DNA of 64,000 nt from Candidatus Limnocylindrales bacterium (GCA_035626395.1 DASPNR010000030.1:62001-126000), one strand, 5' to 3'. Counted from the stretch's first letter, positions 8,495 through 18,512 are shown. The notes: a model not told the origin generated them from the sequence alone. Program-made: numbers and translations.

Positions 8495-8758
8495 GGACGG
8501 CTATACTGCGCGCGCAGCGGTAATCAGGCAAGGAAGCGGCATGCGGCACTGGATCGCGCATCGTGCGCCTGGCGAGGATCGCCGTATCGTCCGCACTGTC
8601 TGCCCGCCGCACACCTGAGCGCGCCATTGAACGTCGAGTAAGGCTGCGCGGAGTCGGCCCGGCTTCGCCGCGACCCGATGTTGGCCGTCGTGCGCGCGTC
8701 AAAACCGGGTTGTCTTGCGGTCGTCGGAGTGACAATAAGTCGAGCAGGAGGGGGGATT

Positions 8759-9370
8759 ATGCTACCGCACCGCGCCGCTTCCTCGAGCGGCGATAACCAC
8801 GCGCGAAGCCGCTTGCGCACTCTCGGCGTCGCATTCGTCTGCAGCGCATTTCTCGTGGCTGCCGGCGTTGCTGCCGTGCGTGCCGGCTCCTGTCGAGTGC
8901 TCGTCGCGCTGGGCTCGATGCAGGTCGAGCCCACCGTCTCCGGCGCCATCGTCCGTCTCGGCGGGACGTGGGAGTTCGACAACCTGCTGCAGGTTGCCAG
9001 CGGCCTCTCCTTCAACGTCCTTCTGACCCGCGACGACAACTTCGTGCGGGTGCAGTACCCCGACACTGCCTACGCCGGCTATTTCCCCGGCCTCTCGACC
9101 TACGTCGACGAAGGCCTGGACGGATCCAAGATCGTCGGCATCGAGGCGGCAGGCGCCGTCGATCCGACGGCGCACTTCGTCAGCCTGGAATCCCAGCGCA
9201 TGAAGCTGGCCGTGCCCATTCCGGCCGGCACCGGTCCTCTGAACGCCATCGCCTATCTGGTGATCGACGGCGACTACGTCTCACCCATCATCAGCAACAC
9301 GCTATCGCGCTCGCTCAAGGAGCCCGAGGGCAACCCCGCCAAACGCGACGATTTCGGAGCGGCGCAGTGA
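8759..9370 (+). CDS. Secreted hypothetical protein
   Basis: A 203-residue protein with an N-terminal hydrophobic segment (LGVAFVCSAFLVAAGVAAV) ending in AVRAGS, a likely signal peptide cleaved after Ala. The mature part is beta-rich and has no motif I recognise. A strong Shine-Dalgarno (AGGAGGGGG, about 8745-8755) fixes the ATG at 8759. The last codons overlap the GTG start of the next gene (GTGA), so the two are translationally coupled and probably work together outside the cytoplasm. Confidence 0.65.
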   Translation: MLPHRAASSSGDNHARSRLRTLGVAFVCSAFLVAAGVAAVRAGSCRVLVALGSMQVEPTVSGAIVRLGGTWEFDNLLQVASGLSFNVLLTRDDNFVRVQYPDTAYAGYFPGLSTYVDEGLDGSKIVGIEAAGAVDPTAHFVSLESQRMKLAVPIPAGTGPLNAIAYLVIDGDYVSPIISNTLSRSLKEPEGNPAKRDDFGAAQ

Positions 9371-11448
9371 GCCGCTCCTCATCGATGAAGGAGCTGCTGG
9401 CGGCCGCAGTGGTCGCGCTGGCCCTGACGCCGGCCGCGGCGCAGGCCACGCCGTGCGACGTGGTGCCGACCGTGTTCGACGGCGACCCGTGCGATCCGCT
9501 GACCGGGCCCTATCCGATGCTGCCCGGCCTGCCGCTGGTGCTGCCGTCCGACGGCCCCCGCGGCGACTGGAACGCGGGCGAGCCGATCATCGACAACGAC
9601 TTCATCGGCGACGTCGACCTCGCCGTCCGCGTCGGCAGCTTTCTCACCGAGCCCGACGTTCCGGCACCCGCGGGCAGCGCGGGCAATCCTACGTTGTTCC
9701 AGAACGTGGCCGGCGGCGGCAACAGCAACCAGGGCGACGAGATCGGTTTCACGACCTTCGTCACCGACGGGCCCGGCACCGAGATGTACGGCACCGTGCT
9801 CACGACGAGCGAGCTGGATGCCCGTCCGGTGGCGGTTTTCGCGTACGCCGACCTGGATGGCGACGGCCGCATCGGCCCGCACAGCGGCGACGGCAATCTC
9901 GACAACGCCATCGAGCTGCAGGAGGCGCTCGCGCATCTCGGCCGTCAGGTCGGACAGGCGACGTCGGGTCGCTTCACGCATACCCTCGGCATTCGCGTGG
10001 GTGCGCCGGCAAGCATGGGTGGGCTGGTCGTGGGCCTTGCGGCCGGCATGTACACCGGCAGCGATTCGAACCAGCTGTGGTCGGATGGCACGCCGATCCT
10101 GACGCAGTGGCCGTTCTTTCCGCCGCTCGATCCGGTCAAGATCGTCTATCTGGATGAGCCGAACGCGCCCGATCCCGAAGGGCCCAACATCCTCTTCTAC
10201 AATCCGTCCGAGTTCTTCCTGCCGGCTCCCGATCACCCCGATCTTCCCAACGTGTTCTCGGTTCCGGTCGATGGCAGCAATGCCAGCACCGACCAGTTCG
10301 TCTCCGTCAGCGGCGACGTCGTGGGCGCACGGCTGTTCCGCAACGCCGACCCGCTCACCTATGTGCCCTCTTCCAGGTTGACGGCGCGCGTGGCACCCGG
10401 GATCGGCGGCTTCGGCCGCAAGCTGGTGGTTCCGGCGGGCGAGATCGCGGTGGCGGCCGGAAACGTCGTCGAGCTTCGCCTGCTGCCGGTGGATGCTCTC
10501 GGCAACGTCGCCGACCCGCCTGGCGGCGGGTTCGACGTCAAGCTGCATGCCGAAGGCGGCCTGAAGATCCTGACGCCCGACTTCAACTCCAACACGGAGT
10601 TCGAGTTCGTCAATCTGGACGGCGCCGACGGCATCGTCGTCACGCTCGGCACCGACAGCGTCGTCGGCGGAGGCACGCTGGACGTGCTCGATCCTCCGCC
10701 GGCGCTCCCGGTCATCCGCGACCAGGCGGTCGTCACGGTCTCGGCCTCCGGCGACCTCGACACCGACGGCGACAACGTTCCCGACGACGGCGACGGCAGC
10801 CTCGTCGTCGGCGACAGCCCCTGCACCGCCGAGGCGATCGCCGACGAAGTTCCCTGCGACGACAACTGCCCCGATACGGTCAATCCTGCGCAGGTCGACA
10901 CCGACGGCGACGGCCAGGGCAACTGCTGCGATGGCACCTGCGTGATCGACGACGAGACTTCCGGCTGCCTGGAATGTGCGCAGGCGCTGTCGCGTTTCCG
11001 CGGCACGTTCTCGCGCGTCAACGCCAAGCTGCAGCCGCGCGCCGCCGTCGGACCCGACTACGTCAAGCTGAACCTGCGCTTTCCGCTCGACGTCGGGCAG
11101 AGCATCGCGCCCGATGGCGAGGAAGTGGAGGTGTCGCTGGTCGAAGGCGACCGCCTGCATTATTTCGCCTCTCTGGCCGGAGCGCTGACGGTCAGGCGGC
11201 CGGGCATCTACGTCTACGAAGACGGCGAGGGCAGCAATGCCGGCATTCGCAAGCTGCGAATCAAGGTGCGAGGCACCGCGATCAAGGCGACGCTTGTCGC
11301 GCGGGGCTTCGGCATCCTCGACACCACGCCCGCCGAGACCATCGAGAACGGGCTGGTGCTGTCGCTCGGTATCGGCGACGACGCGTTCACAAGCCTCGTC
11401 TCCTGCACGACCACGCTGCGCTCGATCCGCTGCGCGGCGGGTCAGTAG
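9367..11448 (+). CDS. Large secreted protein with calcium-binding Asp-rich region
   Basis: A 693-residue exported protein with signal peptide KELLAAAVVALALTPAAAQA. Most of it is acidic, Gly-rich beta sequence without a named domain. Around residues 465-535 it has thrombospondin-type-3-like Asp motifs (DLDTDGDNVPDDGDG, CDDNCPDTVNPAQVDTDGDG) that usually bind calcium, followed by a Cys cluster (NCCDGTCVIDDETSGCLEC). The C-terminal 150 residues (LQPRAAVGPDYVKLNLRFPL, YVYEDGEGSNAGIRKLRIKV) look like a separate beta domain. I take the GTG at 9367 as start because it overlaps the upstream stop and has GGAG 8 nt before it; ATG 9385 is the alternative. Confidence 0.68.
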   Translation: MSRSSSMKELLAAAVVALALTPAAAQATPCDVVPTVFDGDPCDPLTGPYPMLPGLPLVLPSDGPRGDWNAGEPIIDNDFIGDVDLAVRVGSFLTEPDVPAPAGSAGNPTLFQNVAGGGNSNQGDEIGFTTFVTDGPGTEMYGTVLTTSELDARPVAVFAYADLDGDGRIGPHSGDGNLDNAIELQEALAHLGRQVGQATSGRFTHTLGIRVGAPASMGGLVVGLAAGMYTGSDSNQLWSDGTPILTQWPFFPPLDPVKIVYLDEPNAPDPEGPNILFYNPSEFFLPAPDHPDLPNVFSVPVDGSNASTDQFVSVSGDVVGARLFRNADPLTYVPSSRLTARVAPGIGGFGRKLVVPAGEIAVAAGNVVELRLLPVDALGNVADPPGGGFDVKLHAEGGLKILTPDFNSNTEFEFVNLDGADGIVVTLGTDSVVGGGTLDVLDPPPALPVIRDQAVVTVSASGDLDTDGDNVPDDGDGSLVVGDSPCTAEAIADEVPCDDNCPDTVNPAQVDTDGDGQGNCCDGTCVIDDETSGCLECAQALSRFRGTFSRVNAKLQPRAAVGPDYVKLNLRFPLDVGQSIAPDGEEVEVSLVEGDRLHYFASLAGALTVRRPGIYVYEDGEGSNAGIRKLRIKVRGTAIKATLVARGFGILDTTPAETIENGLVLSLGIGDDAFTSLVSCTTTLRSIRCAAGQ

Positions 11449-11581
11449 GAAGCCGGCGCGGCGGTTCTCCGGCAGCGCGCGCCGGCAGATGGCGGATGCG
11501 CGCGCCGTGGCCGGGGTTGCTGGCGATGGCGTTGGACGAGACCATGCCTGACGGCGGGTTCTTTCGTAGAGTACGGCGTCC

Positions 11582-14128
11582 GTGACCCCGACGACGACCA
11601 CGACGCAACGCGCCTTCGCAGCGCCCGCCCCTCCCGGCATGCCGTCGCGGCTGCTGGCCCCGGGCATCGCACGCGTGGTCGCGGCCATCGCGGCGTTGGT
11701 GATCGTCTCGGTGTGCGGCTTCAATTCGGCCGCGCGCATCGGTCAGCCCTTCCCGGGCTTTTTCGTCTGGGAGAACCTGTTCGTGCCTGCCATCGGCGCG
11801 TCCTCGTGGAGCGGCGTCGAGTCCGGTCTTCGCTATCACTCGTGGCTCCTGTCGGCCGACCGCGTGCCGTTGGCCGATGCCGCCGATCTGCAGCGCGTGC
11901 TGGCCGGCAAGCGCGCCGGCGACTCCGTCACGTACGAGGCGGAGCACCAGGGCCAGCGCTACACGGTGCAAGTGCCGGTGCGAACCTTCGGGCTTCGCGA
12001 GTACTTCGAGAGCACCGGCATCTATCTGCTCGACGCGCTGGCGCTGATGACGCTGGCCGTGATCATGCTGTATCTGAAGCCGCGCGGCGGCGATGCCGGG
12101 TCGCTGTTCGCGTTCGCGACCATGCTGTCGCTGTATCTGGCCACGGCGATCGATCTTTTCGGTCCGTACTACTTTCGCGAGCTGTACTTTTTCTTCGCAG
12201 GGTGCGCCCCCACCACCGCCCTGGTCGTGTTGAGTTTCTTCCCCGTGGGCCGCGTGCGCCGCCGCTGGGAGACTCCGGCGCTGCTGCTGGCGCTCGGCGT
12301 CTCGCTAGCCTTCGGCATTGCATCCAACTTCGTGTTCTTCCGCGACCGCAGCGCGCTGCTGCTGCTGGACCGGCTCTTTCACGTGTACCTGGCCGCGAGC
12401 ATCCTGACCGCGCTCGGTTTCTTCGCATGGCACTTTGCCACGGCGCGCGACCAGGCGGTGCGCCAAAGGACGAAGGTCGTGCTGCTGGCCAGCCTCGGAG
12501 CCTTCCTGCCGGCGGTGGCGGTGTTCGCGCTGTATGCGGGCCTGGCGGCCATCCCCTTCAATGTGCTCACCGTGTTTTTCGTCATCTTCCCGGTCGGGAT
12601 CGGCTACGCGATCGCCAAGCACGACCTCTTCGACATCGACCGGCTGATCAAGCGGGCGCTGGCATACGTGATTCTCAGCGCTGCGGTGCTCGGAGCCTAT
12701 GGGCTGACGATTACGGTTCTCGAGCTGCTGTTCGCGAACCTCACCGGCGTGGCCGAGCGCCTGACATCGGGGCTCGTGGTTCTGGCGTTGCTGCTGCTGC
12801 TCAATCCCAGCCGCGACCGCGTGCAGGGCTTCGTCGACCGGCTCTACGACCGGCGCCGCTACGAGTACCGCGACGTCGTGCGGTCGGTCTCACGCCGCTT
12901 CAGCTCGATCCTGGATTTCGAGGCGCTGGTGCGTACGGCGCTCGAGCTGATCGACGAGACGGTGCAGCCGGTCAGCGCCGAGATCTTCACGGTCGCCGCC
13001 GACGGCAGCGTCACGCGCCGCGGGCTGCTGATCCACGACGCGGGAGGCAATGGCCGCCTGCTCGTTCGGGACGACCCGGCGCCCGAGCTGGCCGAAGCCG
13101 TGGATGCGATGCGCGGGAGCGATCTTCTGACCACCGGGATCGCGTCCTCGCCGGCGGCCGAGCCGGCGGTGGCCGCCGTGCTGCCCGAGCTCTCCGCCGT
13201 CGAGCGTGTGCTCGCCACGAGCATGCGGCTGGAGGGCCGACTGACGGGTTTCCTGGCCGTAGGCCGCAAGCGCGCCGGCGGCTATCACACGGCCGACGAT
13301 GCGGAGCTGCTGCGCACGATGTCGGATCAGCTCGCCGTCGCGCTCGAGAACGCCCATGCCTACCAGACGATCGGCCTGCTCAACCTCGACCTGGCGGCGA
13401 AGGCGCAGGCGCTGACGCAGGCCAACCGGGAGCTGCATGAGGCGCAAGACCAGCTGATCCGCTCCGAGCGCCTGGCTGCCATCGGCGAGCTGTCGGGCGC
13501 GGTGGCGCACGCCATGCGCAATCCGCTGGCGGCGATCAAGATGGCGGCCGAGTTCGGCGGCATGGAGTTCGAGAACCACGCGGCGGCCGAGAACTTCCGC
13601 GACATCAGCTCGGAGGCAGGCCGCCTGGAGAAGCGCATTCGTGATCTGCTGGACTTCTCGCGTCCGTTCGAGCCGCATCCGGAGCTCGTCGACTTCGACC
13701 AGATGATCGCGCGTGCCGTCGACGTCTCTCGTGCCAGGGCCTCGCAGAAGCGCGTGCAGCTGGTATTCGAGGGCGACGGCGCGGGCACGGCGCGCCTGGA
13801 TCCGACGCTGTTCGAGCAGGTGATCGTCGAGCTGGTGGCCAACGCCATCGACGCATCGCCCGAGGATGGGCGCGTCATCGTCCGCAGCGGGCGCGCATCC
13901 TCCAACGGCACCTCCAGCGCCTGGGTGGAGGTTGCCGACAACGGCCCGGGAATTCCCGAGGACAAGCGGGCGCGGATCTTCGATCTGTTCTTCACCACCA
14001 AGAAGCAGGGAACGGGCTTCGGCCTGGCCACGGTGAAGAAGATCGTCGAACGTCACAGCGGGAGCGTCGCGGTCGACACCGCGATGGGCAGGGGAACGAC
14101 GTTCACGGTCACGGTGCCGGCGGCGTGA
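11582..14128 (+). CDS. Membrane-bound sensor histidine kinase with GAF domain
   Basis: An 848-residue sensor. Residue order: one TM helix (about 30-50); an extracytoplasmic PDZ-like stretch ([20 protein letters not shown]); about eight TM helices between 140 and 400; a GAF domain (about 425-590, ending [19 protein letters not shown]); a coiled coil; a HisKA region; and an HATPase domain ([45 protein letters not shown]). The phospho-acceptor is His643 in [14 protein letters not shown]. The usual Glu after this His is Ala here, while the NPL part is intact. The C-terminal half is NtrB-like, so a sigma-54 response regulator such as the one at 16913-18343 is a plausible partner, but none is adjacent. 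The start is GTG 11582. Confidence 0.85.
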   Translation: MTPTTTTTQRAFAAPAPPGMPSRLLAPGIARVVAAIAALVIVSVCGFNSAARIGQPFPGFFVWENLFVPAIGASSWSGVESGLRYHSWLLSADRVPLADAADLQRVLAGKRAGDSVTYEAEHQGQRYTVQVPVRTFGLREYFESTGIYLLDALALMTLAVIMLYLKPRGGDAGSLFAFATMLSLYLATAIDLFGPYYFRELYFFFAGCAPTTALVVLSFFPVGRVRRRWETPALLLALGVSLAFGIASNFVFFRDRSALLLLDRLFHVYLAASILTALGFFAWHFATARDQAVRQRTKVVLLASLGAFLPAVAVFALYAGLAAIPFNVLTVFFVIFPVGIGYAIAKHDLFDIDRLIKRALAYVILSAAVLGAYGLTITVLELLFANLTGVAERLTSGLVVLALLLLLNPSRDRVQGFVDRLYDRRRYEYRDVVRSVSRRFSSILDFEALVRTALELIDETVQPVSAEIFTVAADGSVTRRGLLIHDAGGNGRLLVRDDPAPELAEAVDAMRGSDLLTTGIASSPAAEPAVAAVLPELSAVERVLATSMRLEGRLTGFLAVGRKRAGGYHTADDAELLRTMSDQLAVALENAHAYQTIGLLNLDLAAKAQALTQANRELHEAQDQLIRSERLAAIGELSGAVAHAMRNPLAAIKMAAEFGGMEFENHAAAENFRDISSEAGRLEKRIRDLLDFSRPFEPHPELVDFDQMIARAVDVSRARASQKRVQLVFEGDGAGTARLDPTLFEQVIVELVANAIDASPEDGRVIVRSGRASSNGTSSAWVEVADNGPGIPEDKRARIFDLFFTTKKQGTGFGLATVKKIVERHSGSVAVDTAMGRGTTFTVTVPAA

Positions 14129-14153
14129 GGTTCAGCTGTCGAGCGCCACGTAC

Positions 14154-15143
14154 TCATCGCACGGCGAACGACCTCCGGTATGCCAGCGGGCTCGTGCCGA
14201 CCACCTGCGCGAAGTGCTGCCGAAGGACCGCCGCCGACCCGAAGCCGACCTTTTCGGCGATGGCTTCCACCGGCGAGCCCGTCGTCTCGAGCAGGCGCTG
14301 CGCGCGCCGCACGCGAGCCCGGTTGATCCACGCCGCCGGCGTCGTCCCGACCTGCTCGCGAAACCGCCTGCTCAAAGTCCTCGTGCTCATGGCCGCACGC
14401 CGCGCCACGACCGGAAGCGACAGATCGCGATGGAGATTGGCGTCGAGCCATTCCAGCACCGGGCCGAGCGAGCTGCCCTCCAGCGCCGGCGGCTCGTGCG
14501 TGATGAATTGCGCCTGGCCGCCCGACCGCTCCAGCGGAAGCACGGCAGCGCGAGCAACCTCGGCCGCAACGGCGGCGCCATGGTCGCGCCGCACGAGATG
14601 GAGGCATAGATCGAAGCCCGCTGCGGCTCCGGCCGAGGTGAGCAGGCGGCCGTTGTCGACGTAGAGGACGTCGGGGTCGACGTCGATGCTCGGGTACCGC
14701 CGCGCAAGCTCGGCCGCTCCGCCCCAGTGCGTCGTGGCGCGCAAACCATCCAAGGCGCCCGTTGCCGCAAGGATGAACGCGCCGCTGCAGATCGAGGCCA
14801 CCCGAGCGCCGCGGTCGACGGCGCGGCGGACCGCACGCACCACTTCCTGCGCAACGAGTCGATCCACGTCGTCGATGCCGGGCACGATCACCGTCGCAGC
14901 ACGTGCCAGCGAAGACAGCCGCCAGGGCACGGACAGTGCGACGTGCGCCGACTCGACCGTGGCGGAGGCGCTGCAGACGCGCACGTCATAGAGAGGGTGC
15001 CCAGCGCCGCTGCGAGCACGGCCGAAGATTTCGCATGGAACGGCGAGGTCTCCGAGGACGACGCCATCGAAGGCGAGCACGGCGACGACGTGAGGCGACG
15101 GTGGATTTGGCTCGATTCCTGCGCTCGGTGTCTTTCTGGCCAC
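14154..15143 (-). CDS. GlxA/FtrA-type transcriptional regulator (DJ-1/PfpI + AraC HTH)
   Basis: A 329-residue regulator with two domains. Residues about 18-190 form a DJ-1/PfpI-like glutamine amidotransferase fold (VVAVLAFDGVVLGDLAVPCE, VASICSGAFILAATGALDG, THWGGAAELARRYP). Residues about 225-325 form an AraC-type DNA-binding domain with two helix-turn-helices (SLPVVARRAAMSTRTLSRRF, VEAIAEKVGFGSAAVLRQHF). Such proteins act as activators of amine or carnitine catabolism in other bacteria; the ligand here is unknown. The start is a GTG at 15143. It is divergent from the DUF6010 gene with only 46 bp between starts, so that gene is the most likely target. Confidence 0.87.
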   Translation of the reverse strand: MARKTPSAGIEPNPPSPHVVAVLAFDGVVLGDLAVPCEIFGRARSGAGHPLYDVRVCSASATVESAHVALSVPWRLSSLARAATVIVPGIDDVDRLVAQEVVRAVRRAVDRGARVASICSGAFILAATGALDGLRATTHWGGAAELARRYPSIDVDPDVLYVDNGRLLTSAGAAAGFDLCLHLVRRDHGAAVAAEVARAAVLPLERSGGQAQFITHEPPALEGSSLGPVLEWLDANLHRDLSLPVVARRAAMSTRTLSRRFREQVGTTPAAWINRARVRRAQRLLETTGSPVEAIAEKVGFGSAAVLRQHFAQVVGTSPLAYRRSFAVR

Positions 15144-15189
15144 TGGCCGAGTCTGCCGCGTTTCCTAGAATCGTGCGAGGAGGAACGAC

Positions 15190-15624
15190 ATGGAGGCGGA
15201 AGCCACACGTTCGATCATGGACTACCTGGGGCCGACGCTTGGAGCGCTGGTCTTCATCGCCGTCATGTCTCTGGTCAAGGAACCGGCGAGGCGCAACTTC
15301 AATGCGATCTTCGTCGCCGGGGCGAGCGCAACCTACTTGAGCGGCGGCTTCGGCGTGTGGGAGCTGCTGTATCCTGCAATCGCGGCGCCGATCGCCTATC
15401 TCGGCCTGCGATCGCACCGCTACATCGGACTGGCCTGGCTCCTGCACTCGGCCTGGGACGTGGCACACCACGCGTACGGCAACCCGATCTGGCCCTTCAT
15501 GCCGGGCTCATCGTTCGGGTGCATGATCTTCGACGCCGTGCTGGCGATCTGGTTCTTTGCCGGAGCTCCCTCGCTCTTCGTCGCTGCGGATCGACGAGCT
15601 TCGCCCGCCGTGCAAGGCGCGTGA
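15190..15624 (+). CDS. DUF6010-like integral membrane protein
   Basis: A 144-residue protein with about four TM helices (YLGPTLGALVFIAVMSLV; WELLYPAIAAPIAYLGL; YIGLAWLLHSAWDVAHH; MIFDAVLAIWFFAGAPSLFV) and a conserved FNAIFVAGASATYLSGGFG segment, which matches what I recall of the DUF6010 family. The function is unknown. An AGGAGGAA Shine-Dalgarno precedes the ATG. A TAGAAT box at 15166-15171 could be its -10 element. It shares a short divergent promoter region with the GlxA-type regulator. Confidence 0.75.
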   Translation: MEAEATRSIMDYLGPTLGALVFIAVMSLVKEPARRNFNAIFVAGASATYLSGGFGVWELLYPAIAAPIAYLGLRSHRYIGLAWLLHSAWDVAHHAYGNPIWPFMPGSSFGCMIFDAVLAIWFFAGAPSLFVAADRRASPAVQGA

Positions 15625-15631
15625 GGAGCGA

Positions 15632-15698
15632 GGCTCCCGTGAAGCCGATCGCGCGGAACCGCGCAATCATGCGTGCGTGATCTGCCGGCACGGGAGCC
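15632..15698. terminator. Branched inverted repeat between converging genes, possible terminator
   Basis: GGCTCCCGTG (15632-15641) pairs perfectly with CACGGGAGCC (15689-15698). An inner hairpin GCGCGG-AA-CCGCGC lies between them. There is no T-run. It lies between the converging DUF6010 and TPR-lipoprotein genes, so a two-way terminator is likely. Confidence 0.45.
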
Positions 15699-15741
15699 GC
15701 GAAGCCGCCGATCGTTCACGGCTGGCGCCTTCCCGGCCCGC

Positions 15742-16797
15742 TCAGGCGCGCGGCACACGGCCCGTGGCCGACAAGGGCCGCAGCGGCGCTATACGTTGGA
15801 CATACTCGATCAGGCGAGCCCGTCTGGCCGCACGAAACGCGACGTAGTCGTCGCGCAGCCACGGGCTCATGAGATGGACGAAGACTGCTTCCTCCAGAAA
15901 ACCGGCATCCTCCGCACGCTGCAGGCGTCTCCAGACCGACCCCGGCGATGATCTATTCTCTCCAGGAGCGTCCGCACGTACTGTCGCCTTGCACTGCGAT
16001 AACGCCGCGCGCACTCCGTACAGCTCGCGGGCATGCATCGACGAGTCATGCGGTGGTGGGGCGGAGAGCTTGGCCAGGGCATAGGTCATCCATACGTCGC
16101 CGTAGTCGCCTAGAGCCGTGGGATCCATCATCAGACTGCTGTCGGCCCCGTTGACGTCGGCCGGCCTGAAGAAGTGGCTCCGGTCCATGTCGTCACCGCC
16201 GCCCATGCGAAGCCGCAGCGTGTACCATCCCAGCTCGTACGTCGGGTCGCTCACGACGGCGAGGACGGCTTCCTCGTAGGCCGCGTGGCGGTTGCCGAGC
16301 CGGTCCTCGGTGTCGCTCAGGTAGCGATGGGCAGCACGATTCCAGGGATCCAGTGCGAGCGCCGCGTGAAACCCTTCGCGTGCCTTTTCGAAATCGCCCT
16401 TCCGGTAGTGCACATCCGCGTAGGCGGTGCGGATGACGGCATTTCCCGGGCAGAGCGCCGATGCCGCTTCGTAATGCGGGATGGCGTCGTCGAAGCGGCC
16501 CTGCGCAAACAGGTCCTCGCCCTCGTGGAAGCTCGCCCTGGCTTCTCGCGAACATGAGGAAACGTCGTCCGGAAAGAGCCAACGGCCATCGAGCAGGGCC
16601 AGCGAGTCGACGGCGAGCGCGAAGTCCGCCGTCTGACCGCCGCGACGGATCACCTCGAGCAGCGTCTTCCGCCGCGCGTAGTAGTCGTCGCTGCCGATTC
16701 TCGGCTGCGGCATCTGCCGAGGAGCCGTAGCTGGCTGGCATGCCGTGCAGACCAGGGCTGCGGCAATGAAGGATGCGAGGAGGACGGGCCGTTGCAT
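15742..16797 (-). CDS. TPR-repeat lipoprotein
   Basis: A 351-residue protein with a lipoprotein signal (VLLASFIAAALVCTAC, lipobox VCTAC). Residues about 90-200 contain at least three tetratricopeptide repeats (EGEDLFAQGRFDDAIPHYEAA, AYADVHYRKGDFEKAREGFH, WNRAAHRYLSDTEDRLGN). The remaining C-terminal part has no domain I recognise. TPR lipoproteins of this kind usually serve as periplasmic protein-protein scaffolds; no partner is evident. The ATG at 16797 is supported by the signal sequence. Confidence 0.72.
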   Translation of the reverse strand: MQRPVLLASFIAAALVCTACQPATAPRQMPQPRIGSDDYYARRKTLLEVIRRGGQTADFALAVDSLALLDGRWLFPDDVSSCSREARASFHEGEDLFAQGRFDDAIPHYEAASALCPGNAVIRTAYADVHYRKGDFEKAREGFHAALALDPWNRAAHRYLSDTEDRLGNRHAAYEEAVLAVVSDPTYELGWYTLRLRMGGGDDMDRSHFFRPADVNGADSSLMMDPTALGDYGDVWMTYALAKLSAPPPHDSSMHARELYGVRAALSQCKATVRADAPGENRSSPGSVWRRLQRAEDAGFLEEAVFVHLMSPWLRDDYVAFRAARRARLIEYVQRIAPLRPLSATGRVPRA

Positions 16798-16912
16798 GGG
16801 CGTGTGCTACCGCGACGGCAAAGCTGCCACCAGCCGGCCGTCGCCGCGCCGCACGGCCCGAGCGGTCATCGAATGGCGCATGTGTCCATCGCCACGCCGG
16901 CGGTGCGCCGTG

Positions 16913-18343
16913 TCAGCCGATCTGGAACTTCTCCAGTCTGTAGCGCAGCGTGTCCTTCGACATGCCGAGCAGGCGCGCGGCCACCACGCGGTTGCCGCCG
17001 GCGTGCTCGAACGCCTGACGCAGCGCCGACGCCTCGATCTCCTCGAGAGAAATCGGGCCGTCGTTGAAGTCGAGCCGGAAGTCGCCGACACGGCGGATCG
17101 GTCCGCCGGCGCCGCCGGCGGTTGCCGCACCGTCTTCGCATTCCATGCGCGGCTCGTTCGGCGCGAACAGGTGGATGTCGGGCGCGTCCAGCCATTCGCC
17201 CTGGCACAGCACCACCGCGCGCTCCATCGCATGCGCGAGCTCGCGCACGTTCCCCGGCCAGGAGTAGTCGAGCAGCGTCGCGTGCGCGCGGTCGCTGAGC
17301 CTGGGCGGCGTCATTCCGTATTCGGCGGCGTGCTTCTGCAGGAAATGCTCGGCCAGCAGGATGATGTCCCTTCCGCGTTCGCGCAGCGGCGGCGACTTGA
17401 TCGGGAACACGTTGATGCGGTGGTAGAGGTCGGGAAGGAAGTTGCCGTCGCGCACGGCCTTCGGAAGGTCGAGGTGGGTGGCGGTGATGACCGAGCAGCG
17501 CATCGGTCGATCGCGCGTGCTGCCGAGCCGGCGCAGGACGCGCTCATCGATGACCTTCAGGATCTTGGCCTGCAGGTCCAGGCTCATGCGGCCGATCTCG
17601 TCGAGGAAGATGGTGCCGCTCTCGGCAGCCTCGAAGAGGCCGGGCTTGGCCTTGACGGCGCCGGTGAAGGCGCCGCGCTCGTAGCCCATCAGCTCGGCTT
17701 CGAGCAGGTGATCGGGGAGGGCCGCGCAGTTGACCTCCAGGAAGGGAGCGTCGCGGCGCGGCCCGGCACGGTGCAGGGCGCGCGCAATCAATCCCTTTCC
17801 CGTGCCGGTCTCGCCGGTCACGAGCACCGTGGGGCCGCCGCCGCCGCGCTTTTCGAGGCCCGCCAGCTTCAGCACCATTTCCCGCAACGCCTTGATGGCA
17901 GGCGAGTCGCCGACGATGCCCGAGCCCGCATCGTCGCCCGCAAGATCGCGCGACCGGTAATACTCGAGCTCGTTGCGCATGCCCTTGCTGGTCACGCAGC
18001 GCTCGATGATGAGGTTGAGCTCCTGGAGATTGACGGGCTTGGTGAGGTAATCGCTGGCGCCCGCGCGCATGGCCGAGACCGCATCCTCCACCGTGCCGTG
18101 CGCCGTGATCAAGACCACCGACACGGTGGCATGCGATTCCTTGACCAGCTTGAGAAGGTCGTAGCCGGTCATGCCGGGCAGCTGGAAGTCGGTGAGCAGG
18201 ATGTCGGGCTCTCCCTCCTCGATCAGCCGCAGGCCGTCTTCGGCGGTTTCGGCGGCGCGAACGGTGTGCTCCAGGCGCTGGAGCGTGCCGGTCAGGTAGC
18301 GCCGCAGCACATCCTCGTCCTCCACTAGTACGATGTCGGCCAT
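16913..18343 (-). CDS. Sigma-54-dependent NtrC-type response regulator
   Basis: A 476-residue enhancer-binding regulator. A receiver domain (1-120) holds the phospho-acceptor Asp52 in LLTDFQLPGMTG and the conserved TAHG and DYLTKP. The AAA+ domain has Walker A GETGTGKG, the sigma-54 contact loop GAFTGA, Walker B TIFLDEIG and the arginine finger region. The C-terminal Fis-type HTH is EHAGGNRVVAARLLGMSKDT. Because GAFTGA is intact, it should activate sigma-54 promoters when phosphorylated. The gene is divergent from a TetR gene that has a near-perfect -24/-12 promoter, which makes that gene an obvious target. AGGAG precedes the ATG. The cognate kinase is not adjacent; the kinase at 11582 is a candidate. 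Confidence 0.92.
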   Translation of the reverse strand: MADIVLVEDEDVLRRYLTGTLQRLEHTVRAAETAEDGLRLIEEGEPDILLTDFQLPGMTGYDLLKLVKESHATVSVVLITAHGTVEDAVSAMRAGASDYLTKPVNLQELNLIIERCVTSKGMRNELEYYRSRDLAGDDAGSGIVGDSPAIKALREMVLKLAGLEKRGGGGPTVLVTGETGTGKGLIARALHRAGPRRDAPFLEVNCAALPDHLLEAELMGYERGAFTGAVKAKPGLFEAAESGTIFLDEIGRMSLDLQAKILKVIDERVLRRLGSTRDRPMRCSVITATHLDLPKAVRDGNFLPDLYHRINVFPIKSPPLRERGRDIILLAEHFLQKHAAEYGMTPPRLSDRAHATLLDYSWPGNVRELAHAMERAVVLCQGEWLDAPDIHLFAPNEPRMECEDGAATAGGAGGPIRRVGDFRLDFNDGPISLEEIEASALRQAFEHAGGNRVVAARLLGMSKDTLRYRLEKFQIG

Positions 18344-18404
18344 TCTCTCCTCGGCCCGCCGCGCGGCAGGCGATCTGCTGATTTCCCTGCCCGTGTACCT
18401 TGCC

Positions 18405-18424
18405 AGGTGGGCATTTGACCACCT
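18405..18424. promoter_or_regulatory. Inverted repeat, candidate upstream activator site
   Basis: AGGTGG (18405-18410), 8 nt, CCACCT (18419-18424). It lies about 75-90 bp upstream of the sigma-54 promoter, at a distance usual for enhancer sites of NtrC-type activators. Confidence 0.4.
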
Positions 18425-18496
18425 CGCCGCCCTCTTGGACCGGCACGGTGCACGGGACCGCGACGTAAGTCATTGAAATCGTTCACGGCGCATCCG

Positions 18497-18512
18497 TGGC
18501 ACACCAGTTGCT
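18497..18512 (+). promoter_or_regulatory. Sigma-54 (-24/-12) promoter of the TetR operon
   Basis: TGGCACACCAGTTGCT matches the sigma-54 consensus TGGCAC-N5-TTGCW, with the GG and GC dinucleotides at the required 10-nt spacing. Transcription would start near 18522, about 20 nt before the TetR ATG at 18542. The neighbouring divergent gene encodes a sigma-54 activator. Confidence 0.75.
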
